A stretch of DNA of 64,000 bases from Micromonospora wenchangensis (GCF_002210435.1 NZ_MZMV01000003.1:124001-188000); one strand, 5' to 3'; positions 42,294-50,954 are shown, counted from the stretch's first letter. Made by a program: numbers and translations. The notes: generated by a model not told the origin, from the sequence alone.

Positions 42294-42380
42294 TCAGATG
42301 ACACGGATCGTGATCAGGTCTTCGAGTCCTGCCAGGTCGCTGGCGTTCTGCCGCATCTCCCGAAGCCCCACCTCATGCAT
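42294..42380 (-). pseudogene. Relic of a Phd/YefM-type antitoxin
   Basis: A 28-codon frame reads MHEVGLREMRQNASDL then AGLEDLITIRVI and stops. This is the N-terminal half of a Phd/YefM antitoxin (V..RE.RQNASDL...E.....ITI.V), with about 8 residues missing in the middle and the rest lost after a shift or stop. No PIN or RelE toxin frame follows. It lies between HxlR and DUF397. The length is well below the family's usual 80-90 residues. It is my reading of a short match, so moderate confidence. Confidence 0.6.
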
Positions 42381-42460
42381 ACGCCATACGTAGCACATCC
42401 ACTACGCGCCTCTGGCGAACCTCACCACGGACAGGTGCACGGCGACGCCCCGACTCGGGA

Positions 42461-42510
42461 AGATCTTGGAAGCAAACGGCCCCCTGAGGGGCCGAAATCC
42501 TCCAAGATCT
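42461..42510 (-). repeat. Nested inverted repeat downstream of DUF397 gene
   Basis: Outer arms AGATCTTGGA (42461-42470) and TCCAAGATCT (42501-42510) enclose a 7-bp inner hairpin CGGCCCC/GGGGCCG (42477-42494). It starts 17 bases after the DUF397 stop and may serve as its terminator. Confidence 0.85.
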
Positions 42511-42526
42511 CCCCGGGGCCCGACGC

Positions 42527-42754
42527 TCAGTGGATGGCGTCGGTGAAGTCGAACTCGCCGTCCTTGACGCCGCCGACGAAAGCCGCCCACTCGTCAGCCG
42601 TATAGACGATCGTCGCCGCGTCCCGCGCTTTGCTGTGCCGCACCGCCACCCGACCCGAGCCGTCGAGCAACGGCCCCGCCTCCACGCAACTCCCGCCGTT
42701 ACTGTCGCTCTTGGTGCTGATGTGCCAGGCGACCTCGGGCATAGCCTCGTTCAT
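42527..42754 (-). CDS. DUF397 protein (partner of Scr1-type regulator)
   Basis: 75 aa: VAWHISTKSDSNGGSCVEAGPL and VAVRHSKARDAATIVYTADEWAAFVGGVKDGEFDF are diagnostic of DUF397. These small proteins are encoded next to Scr1/WhiJ-type HTH regulators in streptomycetes and relatives, in many copies, and behave like toxin-antitoxin-like partners. The start ATG overlaps the upstream stop (ATGA), so it is coupled to the HTH gene. Confidence 0.93.
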   Translation of the reverse strand: MNEAMPEVAWHISTKSDSNGGSCVEAGPLLDGSGRVAVRHSKARDAATIVYTADEWAAFVGGVKDGEFDFTDAIH

Positions 42755-43614
42755 GCCAACTCCTCTGCAATGGCCCCCATCAGGGCGGTCGACTCATCTT
42801 TGCTGAGTGCGGACTTCGACAGACGATCGTACGCACGGAGAAAGCGCTCGGCTTTTGGTGACTCCATGTAGAGCCGACCGCCGAGGGATTCGACGTAGGC
42901 AACCGCAGGATACGGCTCGGGTAGGTGGAAGATCCAGAACGTGCCGTCGAGTCCCTGATGGAGGGCGACCGAGAACGGCATGATCTGAATGCGGACATGC
43001 GGCAGGGCTTGGAGTTTCACCAGGTGCGCGAGCTGGTCCCGAAGGACCTGGACACCACCGACCCGACGACGCACGACGGACTCGTCGATGACGACATGGA
43101 TCCTGAGTGGGCGTTCCTTGGAGAGCACTTCCTGGCGTGACAGCCGCAGCTCGACCCAGCGGTTGACCATCGACTCGGACGCCTCCGGCTCCGCCGCGTT
43201 CCGGATCACCGCTTCGGCGTAGGCCCGGGTCTGGAGCAGCCCCGGCACGAGGGTCATGTGAAAGCAACACACCTTGTCGGCGCGGCCCTCCAGCCACGGG
43301 TACTCGATGAAGGACGAGTCGACGATGTCGCCGTAGTCCTCGTCCCAGCGGTCGGTGCGCCACACGTCCTCGGCCAGCGCCAACAGGCGGGCCCGCTCGG
43401 CGGCGTGGTGGAAGCCGTAGAGGTCGAGCAGTGCGACGACGTCACCCTTGCGGATCGGCCAGTCCGCCCGCTCGTAGCGGCCGAGCGCGGACATGTCGCG
43501 TTGCAGGTGCTCCGAGACGAGTTTCAAGGTCATTCCGCGTTCTTCCCGGAGGGCGCGGAGTTGTTGGCCGAGCCACTGCGCGCGCAGGGTCCGTATGAAC
43601 GGCTTGTGCGGCAT
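42751..43614 (-). CDS. Scr1/WhiJ-type HTH regulator (XRE helix-turn-helix + DUF5753)
   Basis: 287 aa from ATG 43614 (MPHKPFIRTLRAQWLGQQL), behind AGAGGTGG; a longer upstream frame is not protein-like. The XRE helix-turn-helix is LREERGMTLKLVSEHLQRDMSALGRYERAD. The DUF5753 body has YFIEYPWLEGRADKV-type sequence and HMTLVPGLLQTRAYAEAVI, typical of the Scr1 family. Scr1-like proteins control differentiation or are antitoxin-like. It is coupled by ATGA with the DUF397 gene. The pattern is one of many family copies expected elsewhere. Confidence 0.93.
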   Translation of the reverse strand: MPHKPFIRTLRAQWLGQQLRALREERGMTLKLVSEHLQRDMSALGRYERADWPIRKGDVVALLDLYGFHHAAERARLLALAEDVWRTDRWDEDYGDIVDSSFIEYPWLEGRADKVCCFHMTLVPGLLQTRAYAEAVIRNAAEPEASESMVNRWVELRLSRQEVLSKERPLRIHVVIDESVVRRRVGGVQVLRDQLAHLVKLQALPHVRIQIMPFSVALHQGLDGTFWIFHLPEPYPAVAYVESLGGRLYMESPKAERFLRAYDRLSKSALSKDESTALMGAIAEELA

Positions 43615-43919
43615 GATCCACCTCTCGAAAAAGTTGACGAGGCCCGCGAAGGAACCATTGCTCCAGTTCCAGCCCACTGGAAATGTGGCCTTCGGGTGAG
43701 GGTGATCACCGGCCCCCGGGGACGCCCGGTGCAAGCGCAGTAACCGCGGCTGTGCCAACAGCCGAGAAGGTGACGAAAGCCGGCCTCGCGGGTGGCAGCC
43801 GCATACCGGATCTCGTCGGGTCTCAACATGAAGCCGAATTTCCGGCTCCGACCGACTTGCTGAATACCTATCACGGCGGCGTGGGTTCCCGCGACCCCGT
43901 ACCCACCAGGAGGCGACGA
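43615..43919. other. 305-base divergent intergenic region
   Basis: Holds the promoters of the HTH/DUF397 pair (minus) and the DivIVA-like gene (plus). It is less GC-rich around 43620-43680, and contains a short TCCAG/CTGGA hairpin near 43663-43681. I see no gene or strong palindrome. Confidence 0.45.
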
Positions 43920-44168
43920 ATGATCCGCGACGACGGCACGCTGCCGGCCCGGCTGCATCCGGTCCTGGTCCGCGACCACCAGTTCCCCGCCGCCGGCTTC
44001 GGCCGGCGCGGCCTCGACCCCCGGGAGGTACGCCGGTTCCTGATCCGGGTCGCCCTGGAGTTGGCCAGCCTGCACCAGGAGGTGACCCGGCTGACCGGGG
44101 AGAACACCAGGCTCAAGCGGCTGCTGCGGGACCGCCGCAGCGCCCAGGCCAACCGTCCCCCGTGCTGA
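43920..44168 (+). CDS. Small DivIVA-like protein
   Basis: 82 aa, ATG 43920 behind AGGAGGCG. GFGRRGLDPREVRRFLIRVALEL resembles the DivIVA N-terminal membrane-curvature motif (GYDPEEVDxFLxxV), and SLHQEVTRLTGENTRLKRLLRD is the coiled-coil start. DivIVA proteins mark cell poles in actinomycetes. It is much shorter than the full-length protein, so it may be an accessory or regulatory fragment. Coupled to the next small gene (overlap at 44162-44168). Confidence 0.82.
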   Translation: MIRDDGTLPARLHPVLVRDHQFPAAGFGRRGLDPREVRRFLIRVALELASLHQEVTRLTGENTRLKRLLRDRRSAQANRPPC

Positions 44169-44425
44169 GCCACGGCCGCGACGACGGTCCCCGCTACGTG
44201 CTGCACCTGCCCGTGACGGTCCCGACCGAGGAGCAGGCGTTGCGGTTCGCGTACGCGTTGGCCCGGTCGTTGGCGCTGGTGCCGGGGGTGGAGATCGCCG
44301 GTGCCACCGTGTCCGCCGAGGACGCCCAGCACGTACGACGGTGGGTGTTCTGTGACCGGATCTTGCCGGACCGGCGGCGCTGCCGGGCACGGGCCGACCA
44401 CGACGGGCCGTGCGACCCCGTTTGA
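44162..44425 (+). CDS. Small hypothetical protein, cotranslated with DivIVA-like gene
   Basis: 87 aa from GTG 44162, overlapping the upstream stop by 7 bases. The sequence YVLHLPVTVPTEEQALRFAYALARSLALVPGVEIAGATVSAEDAQHV has an alternating alpha/beta pattern. Three cysteines in the tail (CDRILPDRRRC, CDP) could be metal ligands. No family is recognised. The tight overlap implies joint function with the DivIVA-like protein. Confidence 0.72.
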   Translation: MLSHGRDDGPRYVLHLPVTVPTEEQALRFAYALARSLALVPGVEIAGATVSAEDAQHVRRWVFCDRILPDRRRCRARADHDGPCDPV

Positions 44426-44435
44426 TGAGCCGGGG

Positions 44436-45212
44436 TCAGTCGACCTCGACGACGACCAGCTCACCTACCTGTTCGCCGATCTGCCGGCGGCCGTCCGCCG
44501 GCAGCCCGGCGTCGGTGATCAGCAGGTCGGCCTCGGCCAGCGGGGCGATGGTGGCGATGCCGATGGTCTCCCACTTGGTGTGGTCGGCCAGCACCACCAG
44601 GTGCCGGGCCGCCCCGATCAGCCGTTTGTTGACCGCCGCCTCCAGCAGGTTGGGGGTGGTGAACCCGGTGCGCGGGCTCATCCCGTGCACGCCGAGAAAG
44701 AGCAGATCCACGTTCAGGGTACGGATCGCCGCCTCGGCCACCGGCCCGGTCAGCGCGTCGGACGGGGTACGGATGCCGCCGGTCAGCACCACAGTCTGGT
44801 CGACGCGCGGGTTCTGGTAGAGCGCGTCGGCGACCGGGATCGAGTTGGTCACCACGGTCAACCCGGGTACGTCGCCGAGCAGGGTGGCCAGCGCGGCGGT
44901 GGTGGTGCCGGCCGACAACGCGACGGCCATCCCCGGCTCGACCATCCGGGCGGCCCGGCCGGCGATGGCCCGCTTCTCGTCCTGCTGGCGGACCGACTTC
45001 GCGGCGAAGCCGGGTTCCTCGGCGGACCCGGGGCCGGCCAGGGTCGCCCCACCGTGCACCTTGTCGACCAGCCCCCGTTCGGCGAGCACCTCCAGGTCGC
45101 GGCGGATCGTCATGTCGGAGACGCCGAACCGGCTGACCAGGTGACTGACCCGCACCCCGCCGCGCTGCCGGATCAGCTCCAGGATGGCGTTCTGCCGTTG
45201 CTGAGCGAGCAT
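44436..45212 (-). CDS. DeoR-family transcriptional regulator
   Basis: 258 aa from ATG 45212 (MLAQQRQNAIL), behind GGGAGG. Helix-turn-helix RVSHLVSRFGVSDMTIRRDLEVLAERGLV is diagnostic. The sensor domain has the DeoRC pattern: ALSAGTTTAALA, VVTNSIPVA, GGIRTPSDAL and GFTTPNLLEAAV. These bind phosphorylated sugars. It lies 40 bases downstream of the GH42 gene on the same strand, and likely represses the divergent GH42/ABC promoters, where direct repeats CTTTCCAAC occur. Confidence 0.92.
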   Translation of the reverse strand: MLAQQRQNAILELIRQRGGVRVSHLVSRFGVSDMTIRRDLEVLAERGLVDKVHGGATLAGPGSAEEPGFAAKSVRQQDEKRAIAGRAARMVEPGMAVALSAGTTTAALATLLGDVPGLTVVTNSIPVADALYQNPRVDQTVVLTGGIRTPSDALTGPVAEAAIRTLNVDLLFLGVHGMSPRTGFTTPNLLEAAVNKRLIGAARHLVVLADHTKWETIGIATIAPLAEADLLITDAGLPADGRRQIGEQVGELVVVEVD

Positions 45213-45252
45213 CGAACCTCCCAACCGCGCGGACGAGGGAACGGTACGCAGG

Positions 45253-47298
45253 TCAGGCCGCTGCGGCCGGGGAGGGTTCACCCGCTGGGACCGCCCCGCT
45301 CACCGCCGGCTCCTCCCGCACCACGGCCACCTCGCCGGCCGGTACCCGCAGCGTGCCGCCGCAGGGCTGCCCGGTGAGCAGGTCGGTGCCGGTCACGTCG
45401 AGGGTCGCCTCGGCATCGGTGTGGTTGACCACGAACAGCCAGGACCGGTCGTCGGCGCGGCGGCGGACCACCTCGACGCCGGTCGGGGCGGCGGCCGGCG
45501 GGCGTACCCCGGCCTCGGTGATCAGCCGGCCCACCAGGGCGTCGGTGGCCGCCTCGTCGAGCCGGGTGGCCAGGTACCAGGCGGTGCCGTCGCCGACCCG
45601 GTGCCGGGTCAGCGCGGGCACGCCCGGCAGCGGACCGTCCTCGTACGACGCGACGACCTCCGCGCCGACCGGGTGCAGCCACTCGGTCCACACGTCGGCG
45701 GTGGAGCCGTCGTCGAGCGCCACCCGCTCGCCGGCCAACAGCGGGAAGAACTCTTCGGTACGCACCCCGAGCAGCTCCCGGAACGCCCCCGGGTAGCCGC
45801 CGAGCCGGATGTGGTCGTGCTCGTCGACGATCCCGCTGAAGTACGTGACCAGCGCCGTCCCGCCCCCGGCCACGTACCTGTGCAGCGCCTCGGCGTCGGC
45901 GTCGCGGACCAGGTAGAGGGTGGGGACGAGGACCAGCCGGTAGCCGGACAGGTCGGCCGACGGGTGCACCACGTCGGCGGTGACCCCGGCCCGCCACAGC
46001 GCGTCGTAGAGCGCCCGCATCCGGTCGGGGTAGGTGACGTCGACGCTGGGATGGGAGTCGAGTTCGACGCCCCACCACGCCTCCCAGTCGAACAGGATCG
46101 CCACCTCGGCCTCGACCCGGCTGCCGCGTACCTCGGCCAGGGCGGCGAGGTCGGCGCCGAGCCGGCAGACCTCGTCGAAGACCTTGGTGTCCGGGCCGGC
46201 GTGCGGGACCAGGGCGGAGTGGTACTTCTCCGCGCCCGCCCGGGAGGCCCGCCACTGGAAGAACAGCACCCCGTCGGCGCCGCGCGCCACATGGGTGAGG
46301 CTGTTGCGGCGGAGTTGACCGGGGGTCTTGGCGACGTTGCGGGGCTGCCAGTTGACCGCGCTGGTGGAGTGTTCCATCAGCAGCCACGGGTCGCCGCCGG
46401 CCACGCTGCGGGTCTGGTCGGCGGCGAACGACAGGCCGAGGTGGGCGTACGGGTCGGTGGCCATGAGGTAGTGGTCGTTGGCGACCAGGTCCACGTCGGA
46501 CGTCCACGAGTGGTAGTCCATGTGCTTGGCCATGCCGATCATGAAATTGGTGGTGACCGGCTGCCGGACCCGCCGCTTGAGCACCTCCCGCTCGGCGCGG
46601 AGCTGGGCCCGCTGCTCGTCGGAGGAGAAGCGCAGGAAGTCGAGCTGCTGGGTGGGGTTGGCGATGGTCAGCGTGGACCGGGGCGGGTTGATCTCGGCCC
46701 AGTCGTGGTAGCGCTGGCTCCAGAAGGCGGTGCCCCAGGCGTCGTTGAGCCGGTCGAGGTCGCCGTAGCGCTCCCGCAGCCAGCCCCGGAACGCCTCGGC
46801 GCTGACGTCGCAGTAGCAGTGCACGTTGTGGCAGCCCAACTCGTTGGAGACGTGCCACATGACGACGGCGGGGTGCTCGGCGTACCGGTCGGCGACCGCT
46901 TCGACCAGGGCGAGCGAGCGCTCCCGGAAGACCGGCGAGCTGGGGCAGTACGCCTGCCGTCCGCCGGGCCACAGCACGCCGCCGCCGACGGCGCGGGGCA
47001 GCGTCTCGGGGTGCCGGTGGGCCAGCCACGGCGGCGGGCTGGCGGTGGCGGTGGCCAGGTCGACGTGGATTCCGCCGGCGTGCAGGACGTCGAGGGCCCG
47101 GTCGAGCCAGTCGAACTCGTACCGCCCGGGGGAGGGTTCGAGCAGGGCCCAGGAGAAGATCCCGACCGAGACGAGGTTGACCCCGGCCCGGCGCATGAGC
47201 GCGACGTCGTCGGCCCAGACCTGCTCGGGCCACTGCTCGGGGTTGTAGTCGGCGCCGAAGTAGATCCCGTCGCCCTGCCAGGTGCCGTGTTGCCGCAT
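45253..47298 (-). CDS. GH42 beta-galactosidase
   Basis: 681 aa; ATG 47298. It begins GIYFGADYNPEQWPEQVW, the GH42 signature. Acid/base Glu about 153 lies in WHVSNELGCHN and the nucleophile Glu about 309 in LLMEHSTSAVNWQ. Cys residues (CHNVHCYCDV) near the acid/base are the zinc-binding cluster of the family. Trimerisation and C-terminal beta domains are present. The intracellular enzyme releases beta-galactose from disaccharides or plant oligosaccharides. No signal peptide. Divergent from the ABC import genes and followed by the DeoR gene, forming a regulated unit. Its ribosome site is poor. Confidence 0.95.
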   Translation of the reverse strand: MRQHGTWQGDGIYFGADYNPEQWPEQVWADDVALMRRAGVNLVSVGIFSWALLEPSPGRYEFDWLDRALDVLHAGGIHVDLATATASPPPWLAHRHPETLPRAVGGGVLWPGGRQAYCPSSPVFRERSLALVEAVADRYAEHPAVVMWHVSNELGCHNVHCYCDVSAEAFRGWLRERYGDLDRLNDAWGTAFWSQRYHDWAEINPPRSTLTIANPTQQLDFLRFSSDEQRAQLRAEREVLKRRVRQPVTTNFMIGMAKHMDYHSWTSDVDLVANDHYLMATDPYAHLGLSFAADQTRSVAGGDPWLLMEHSTSAVNWQPRNVAKTPGQLRRNSLTHVARGADGVLFFQWRASRAGAEKYHSALVPHAGPDTKVFDEVCRLGADLAALAEVRGSRVEAEVAILFDWEAWWGVELDSHPSVDVTYPDRMRALYDALWRAGVTADVVHPSADLSGYRLVLVPTLYLVRDADAEALHRYVAGGGTALVTYFSGIVDEHDHIRLGGYPGAFRELLGVRTEEFFPLLAGERVALDDGSTADVWTEWLHPVGAEVVASYEDGPLPGVPALTRHRVGDGTAWYLATRLDEAATDALVGRLITEAGVRPPAAAPTGVEVVRRRADDRSWLFVVNHTDAEATLDVTGTDLLTGQPCGGTLRVPAGEVAVVREEPAVSGAVPAGEPSPAAAA

Positions 47299-47337
47299 GA
47301 GAGCAGAGCGTGCCCCTAGCGGTCGATCAAGTCAACA

Positions 47338-47364
47338 CTTTCCAACACGGACCCGCTTTCCAAC
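47338..47364. promoter_or_regulatory. Direct repeat CTTTCCAAC, DeoR operator candidate
   Basis: CTTTCCAAC at 47338-47346 and 47356-47364, 18 bases apart start to start, just upstream of the GH42 start on the minus strand. DeoR-family proteins often bind direct repeats. Divergent promoters fill 47299-47577. Confidence 0.6.
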
Positions 47365-47470
47365 GTTTACCCCCGAGATCCCGTACGGCTTCGGCGATAC
47401 CGATCCGGAGCTGCCCTCTTGACAGGCGCGTACGGACGGGTAGCTTCAAGCGCCACCGGGAGTTTGTGTT

Positions 47471-47505
47471 TGCCAATGTTCGTTCTCGGTGGATCTATGT
47501 TGGCA
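47471..47505. promoter_or_regulatory. Inverted TGCCAA/TTGGCA repeat upstream of ABC operon
   Basis: TGCCAA (47471-47476) and TTGGCA (47500-47505) lie about 73 bases before the sugar-binding protein start. They are related in core (CCAA) to the CTTTCCAAC repeat and could be a second operator. Confidence 0.45.
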
Positions 47506-47577
47506 TTCCCGAACAGCCGCTCCCCCACCACTGACGGCCCTCGGGCGCAGCGCACCTCTTCTTCCGCAGGAGGCACC

Positions 47578-48903
47578 ATGTCCCGTCCCCGCACCGAAGC
47601 CGAGTATCTCGCCCGGCTCGTACCGTCCTCCGTCGCCGGCATCGGACGACGTTCCCTGCTCACCGGGGTCGGCGCGGGCGCGCTGCTCGGCACCGGGCTG
47701 CTCACCGGTTGCGGCTCCGACTCCGACTCGGGCAGCGACAGCAAGGAGGTGTCGGTCGGTTCCAACCAGTCCGACCCGCAGCCCAAGGGGGTCATCGCCA
47801 AGGTGATGGACGGGTTCAAGACCTCGTCCGGCATCACCACCAAGATCAACACGGTGGACCACAACACCTACCAGGAGAACATCAACAACTACCTCCAGGG
47901 CAAGCCGGACGACGTGTTCATGTGGTTCGCCGGCTACCGGATGCGCTTCTTCGCCGCCAAGGGACTGGCCGGCGACATCAGCGACCTGTGGGGCAGGCTC
48001 TCCGGCTACTCCGACGCGTTCAAGAAGGCGTCCACCGGTGACGACGGCAAGCAGTACTTCGTGCCGTCGTCGTACTACCCGTGGGCGATGTTCTACCGCA
48101 AGTCGGTCTGGAAGCAGCACGGCTACCAGGTACCGACCACGCTCGACCAGCTCACCACCCTCAGCGCGCAGATGAAGAAGGACGGCCTCACCCCGATCGC
48201 CTTCGCCGACAAGGACGGCTGGCCGGCGATGGGCACCTTCGACATCCTCAACCTGCGGATCAACGGCTACCAGTTCCACATCGACCTGATGGCGGGCAAG
48301 GAGGCGTGGACCTCCGACAAGGTCAAGAAGGTCTTCGACACCTGGGCCGGGCTGCTCCCGCTGCACCAGCCGGACAGCCTGGGCCGCACCTGGCAGGAGG
48401 CCGCCCAGTCGTTGCAGCAGAAGAAGAGCGGCATGTACCTGCTCGGCCTCTTCGTCGCCCAGCAGTTCGGCAACGACGAGCAGGACGACATCGACTTCTT
48501 CACTTTCCCCGAGATCGACCCGGCCATCGGGGCCAAGGCCCTGGACGCGCCGATCGACGGCTACATGCTGGCCCGCAAGCCGAAGGCCGAGGCCAACGCC
48601 AAGAAGCTGCTGGAGTTCGTCGGCTCGAAGGAGGCCGCCGACATCACGGTGAAGAACGACCCGACCACGCTGGTCGCCAACAGCGGCGCGGACACCAGCG
48701 GCTACACGGCCCTGCAGAAGAAGGCCGCCGAGCTGGTCGGCTCGGCCACCGAGATCGCCCAGTTCCTCGACCGGGACACCCGGCCGGACTTCGCCTCCAC
48801 CGTGATCATCCCGGCGCTCCAGCAGTTCATCAAGAACCCCAGGGACATCGACGGGCTGGTCAACAGCATCGAGAACCAGAAGAAGTCGATCTTCACCAGC
48901 TGA
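47578..48903 (+). CDS. Sugar ABC transporter substrate-binding lipoprotein
   Basis: 441 aa, ATG 47578 behind CAGGAGG. The signal begins GIGRRSLLTGVGAGALLGTGLLTGC: twin arginines and a lipobox (LLTGC) suggest Tat-dependent export and lipid anchoring. The mature part is a type-I sugar-binding fold (MDGFKTSSGITTKINTV; DDVFMWFAGYRMRFFAAKGL; DGWPAMGTFDILNLRING). Its ligand is probably a galactoside or galacto-oligosaccharide, given the flanking galactosidases. First gene of the operon with two permeases. Confidence 0.94.
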   Translation: MSRPRTEAEYLARLVPSSVAGIGRRSLLTGVGAGALLGTGLLTGCGSDSDSGSDSKEVSVGSNQSDPQPKGVIAKVMDGFKTSSGITTKINTVDHNTYQENINNYLQGKPDDVFMWFAGYRMRFFAAKGLAGDISDLWGRLSGYSDAFKKASTGDDGKQYFVPSSYYPWAMFYRKSVWKQHGYQVPTTLDQLTTLSAQMKKDGLTPIAFADKDGWPAMGTFDILNLRINGYQFHIDLMAGKEAWTSDKVKKVFDTWAGLLPLHQPDSLGRTWQEAAQSLQQKKSGMYLLGLFVAQQFGNDEQDDIDFFTFPEIDPAIGAKALDAPIDGYMLARKPKAEANAKKLLEFVGSKEAADITVKNDPTTLVANSGADTSGYTALQKKAAELVGSATEIAQFLDRDTRPDFASTVIIPALQQFIKNPRDIDGLVNSIENQKKSIFTS

Positions 48904-48925
48904 CGGCGAGAGGGGGAGGACCGTC

Positions 48926-49885
48926 GTGTCCGACCTGCCCCTGATCCAAGCGGATCACGCCGTGTCGTCGCCGGCCACGACCACCACCTCCCCGGGTGGT
49001 CGCGGCCGGCGGCTACGGCTCCTGTCCCGCACCGACCGCGTGGTGATCACGCTGATGGTGCTCGTACCGCTGCTGCTGGTGGTCGCCCTGGTCTGGCTGC
49101 CCGCACTGGCCACCGTGGCGCTCTCCGGCACCGACTGGGACGGCATCGGGCCGCTCAGCGAGATCGACTGGGTCGGCGGCCGGAACTACTCCGACGTGGT
49201 GAACATCTACCCGCCGTTCGTGCCGGCGATGCAGAACAACCTGCTCTGGCTGGCCGCGCTGTTCGTGGTCGCCACCCCGTTCGGGATGTTCCTCGCCGTG
49301 CTGCTCGACAAGGAGATCCGGGGCAGCCGGTTCTACCAGACCGCGCTCTACCTGCCCGTGGTGCTCTCGCTGGCGCTGATCGGCTTCGTCTGGCAGCTCA
49401 TCTACTCCCGCGACCAGGGGTTGCTCAACGCCGTCCTGGGCGGTCAGACCGACTGGTACGGCGACCCGAACGTCAACATCTGGGCGGTGCTGGTGGCGGC
49501 CGGCTGGCGGCACGTCGGCTACATCATGCTGCTCTACCTGGCCGGGCTCAAGGGCGTCGACCCGTCGCTGCGGGAGGCCGCCTCGGTCGACGGCGCGTCG
49601 GAGACCAGCACCTTCTTCCGGGTGATCTTCCCGGTGCTGCGGCCCATCAACATCATCGTGCTGGTGGTGACCGTGATCGAGTCGCTGCGCGCGTTCGACC
49701 TGGTCTGGGTGATCAACAAGGGGCGCAACGGGTTGGAGCTGATCTCCGCCCTGGTGACCCAGAACGTCGTCGGCGAGGCCAGCCGGATCGGCTTCGGCTC
49801 CGCCCTGGCGACGATCATGCTGGCGGTCTCGCTGGTCTTCATCACCATCTACCTGGCCGTCGTCATGAGGGAGAACCGGCGATGA
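48926..49885 (+). CDS. Sugar ABC transporter permease 1 (MalF-type)
   Basis: 319 aa; GTG 48926. Six transmembrane helices follow a charged N-terminus. The EAA loop REAASVDGASETSTFFRVIFPVLRPINI couples to the ATPase. The size and order (SBP, then this, then permease 2) are standard. No ATPase gene is found; a shared MsiK-type ATPase elsewhere probably drives the system. Confidence 0.94.
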   Translation: MSDLPLIQADHAVSSPATTTTSPGGRGRRLRLLSRTDRVVITLMVLVPLLLVVALVWLPALATVALSGTDWDGIGPLSEIDWVGGRNYSDVVNIYPPFVPAMQNNLLWLAALFVVATPFGMFLAVLLDKEIRGSRFYQTALYLPVVLSLALIGFVWQLIYSRDQGLLNAVLGGQTDWYGDPNVNIWAVLVAAGWRHVGYIMLLYLAGLKGVDPSLREAASVDGASETSTFFRVIFPVLRPINIIVLVVTVIESLRAFDLVWVINKGRNGLELISALVTQNVVGEASRIGFGSALATIMLAVSLVFITIYLAVVMRENRR

Positions 49886-50802
49886 GCGCGTCGACCGTGA
49901 CCCGACCGCCGGCGTCGACGCCGACGGCGAAGCCGGCACCGCGCCGCCGGCCGTTGCGCCCCGCCCGGGTGGTGCTGCACCTGTTCCTCGGCGCGGTCGC
50001 CGTCGGTTGGCTGTTCCCGATCCTCTGGGCGGTGCTGACCTCGCTGCGCTCCTACGCCTACACCGCCGCCAACGGGTACGTCTCGTTCGGCGGGTGGACG
50101 TTCGACAACTACGTCACCGCCTGGCAGACCGCCGAGTTCGGCAAGCACTTCCTCAACTCGGTCTACATCACCGTCCCGGCGGTGCTGCTGACCCTGTTCC
50201 TCGCCTCGTGCGTGGCGTTCGTGATCGCCCGGTTCAGCTGGAAGCTCAACATCGTCCTGCTCGGTCTGTTCACCGCCGCCAACCTGCTGCCCCAGCAGTC
50301 GCTGCTGATCCCGCTGTTCCGGATCTTCACCGAGGTGCCGCTGCCGGAGTTCATGAGCGACTCGGAGCTGCTCTACGACAGCTACTGGGGGCTGATCCTG
50401 GTCAACGTGGCCTTCCAGTGCGGCTTCTGTGTCTTCGTGCTGAGCAACTACATGAAGGCGCTGCCCCGCGACCTCTACGAGGCGGCCATGGTGGACGGGG
50501 CGAGCATCTGGCGGCAGTACTGGCAGGTGACCATGCCGCTGTGCCGGCCGGCGCTGGCGGCCCTGGCCACCCTGGAGGTGACCTGGATCTACAACGAGTT
50601 CTTCTGGGCCACCGTGCTGATGCGCACCGGCGACAAGTTCCCGGTGACCAGTTCGCTGAACAACCTGCGCGGCGAGTTCTTCACCGACAACAACCTGGTG
50701 TCGGCCGGTTCGGTGCTGGTCGCCATCCCCACCCTGGTGATCTTCTTCCTGTTGCAGAAGCAGTTCGTCAAGGGCCTGACCCTGGGGGCGTCCAAAGGCT
50801 GA
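49882..50802 (+). CDS. Sugar ABC transporter permease 2 (MalG-type)
   Basis: 306 aa; ATG 49882 overlaps the upstream stop by ATGA. Six helices, EAA loop YEAAMVDGASIWRQYWQVTMPLCRPAL. It pairs with permease 1 to form the import channel. Downstream lies a long inverted repeat, then the GH36 gene. Confidence 0.94.
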   Translation: MSASTVTRPPASTPTAKPAPRRRPLRPARVVLHLFLGAVAVGWLFPILWAVLTSLRSYAYTAANGYVSFGGWTFDNYVTAWQTAEFGKHFLNSVYITVPAVLLTLFLASCVAFVIARFSWKLNIVLLGLFTAANLLPQQSLLIPLFRIFTEVPLPEFMSDSELLYDSYWGLILVNVAFQCGFCVFVLSNYMKALPRDLYEAAMVDGASIWRQYWQVTMPLCRPALAALATLEVTWIYNEFFWATVLMRTGDKFPVTSSLNNLRGEFFTDNNLVSAGSVLVAIPTLVIFFLLQKQFVKGLTLGASKG

Positions 50803-50825
50803 GTCACCGCACCCACCCACCCATG

Positions 50826-50887
50826 CGCGCGAGAGCGGTATTCCTGGCAGGCATGAATATGACCCACAGGCATACCGCTCTCGCGCG
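50826..50887. repeat. Intergenic long inverted repeat (CGCGCGAGAGCGGTAT arms)
   Basis: 16-bp perfect arms at 50826-50841 and 50872-50887, 30-base interior with an additional CCTG/CAGG pair. It lies between permease 2 and the GH36 gene, so it may attenuate transcription from the ABC operon into GH36. Confidence 0.88.
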
Positions 50888-50954
50888 GTACTGACACCAG
50901 GCGACCTCACCCACCGTGACGGACGCCGACGCGCCCGCACCGGAGATGAGCGCC

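Noticed and set aside
42291..42605. Plus-strand open frame of 104 codons over the antitoxin relic and hairpin
   Set aside because: It spans the nested hairpin and the DUF397 gene antisense, and has no ribosome site. The minus-strand Phd-like frame is the meaningful one.
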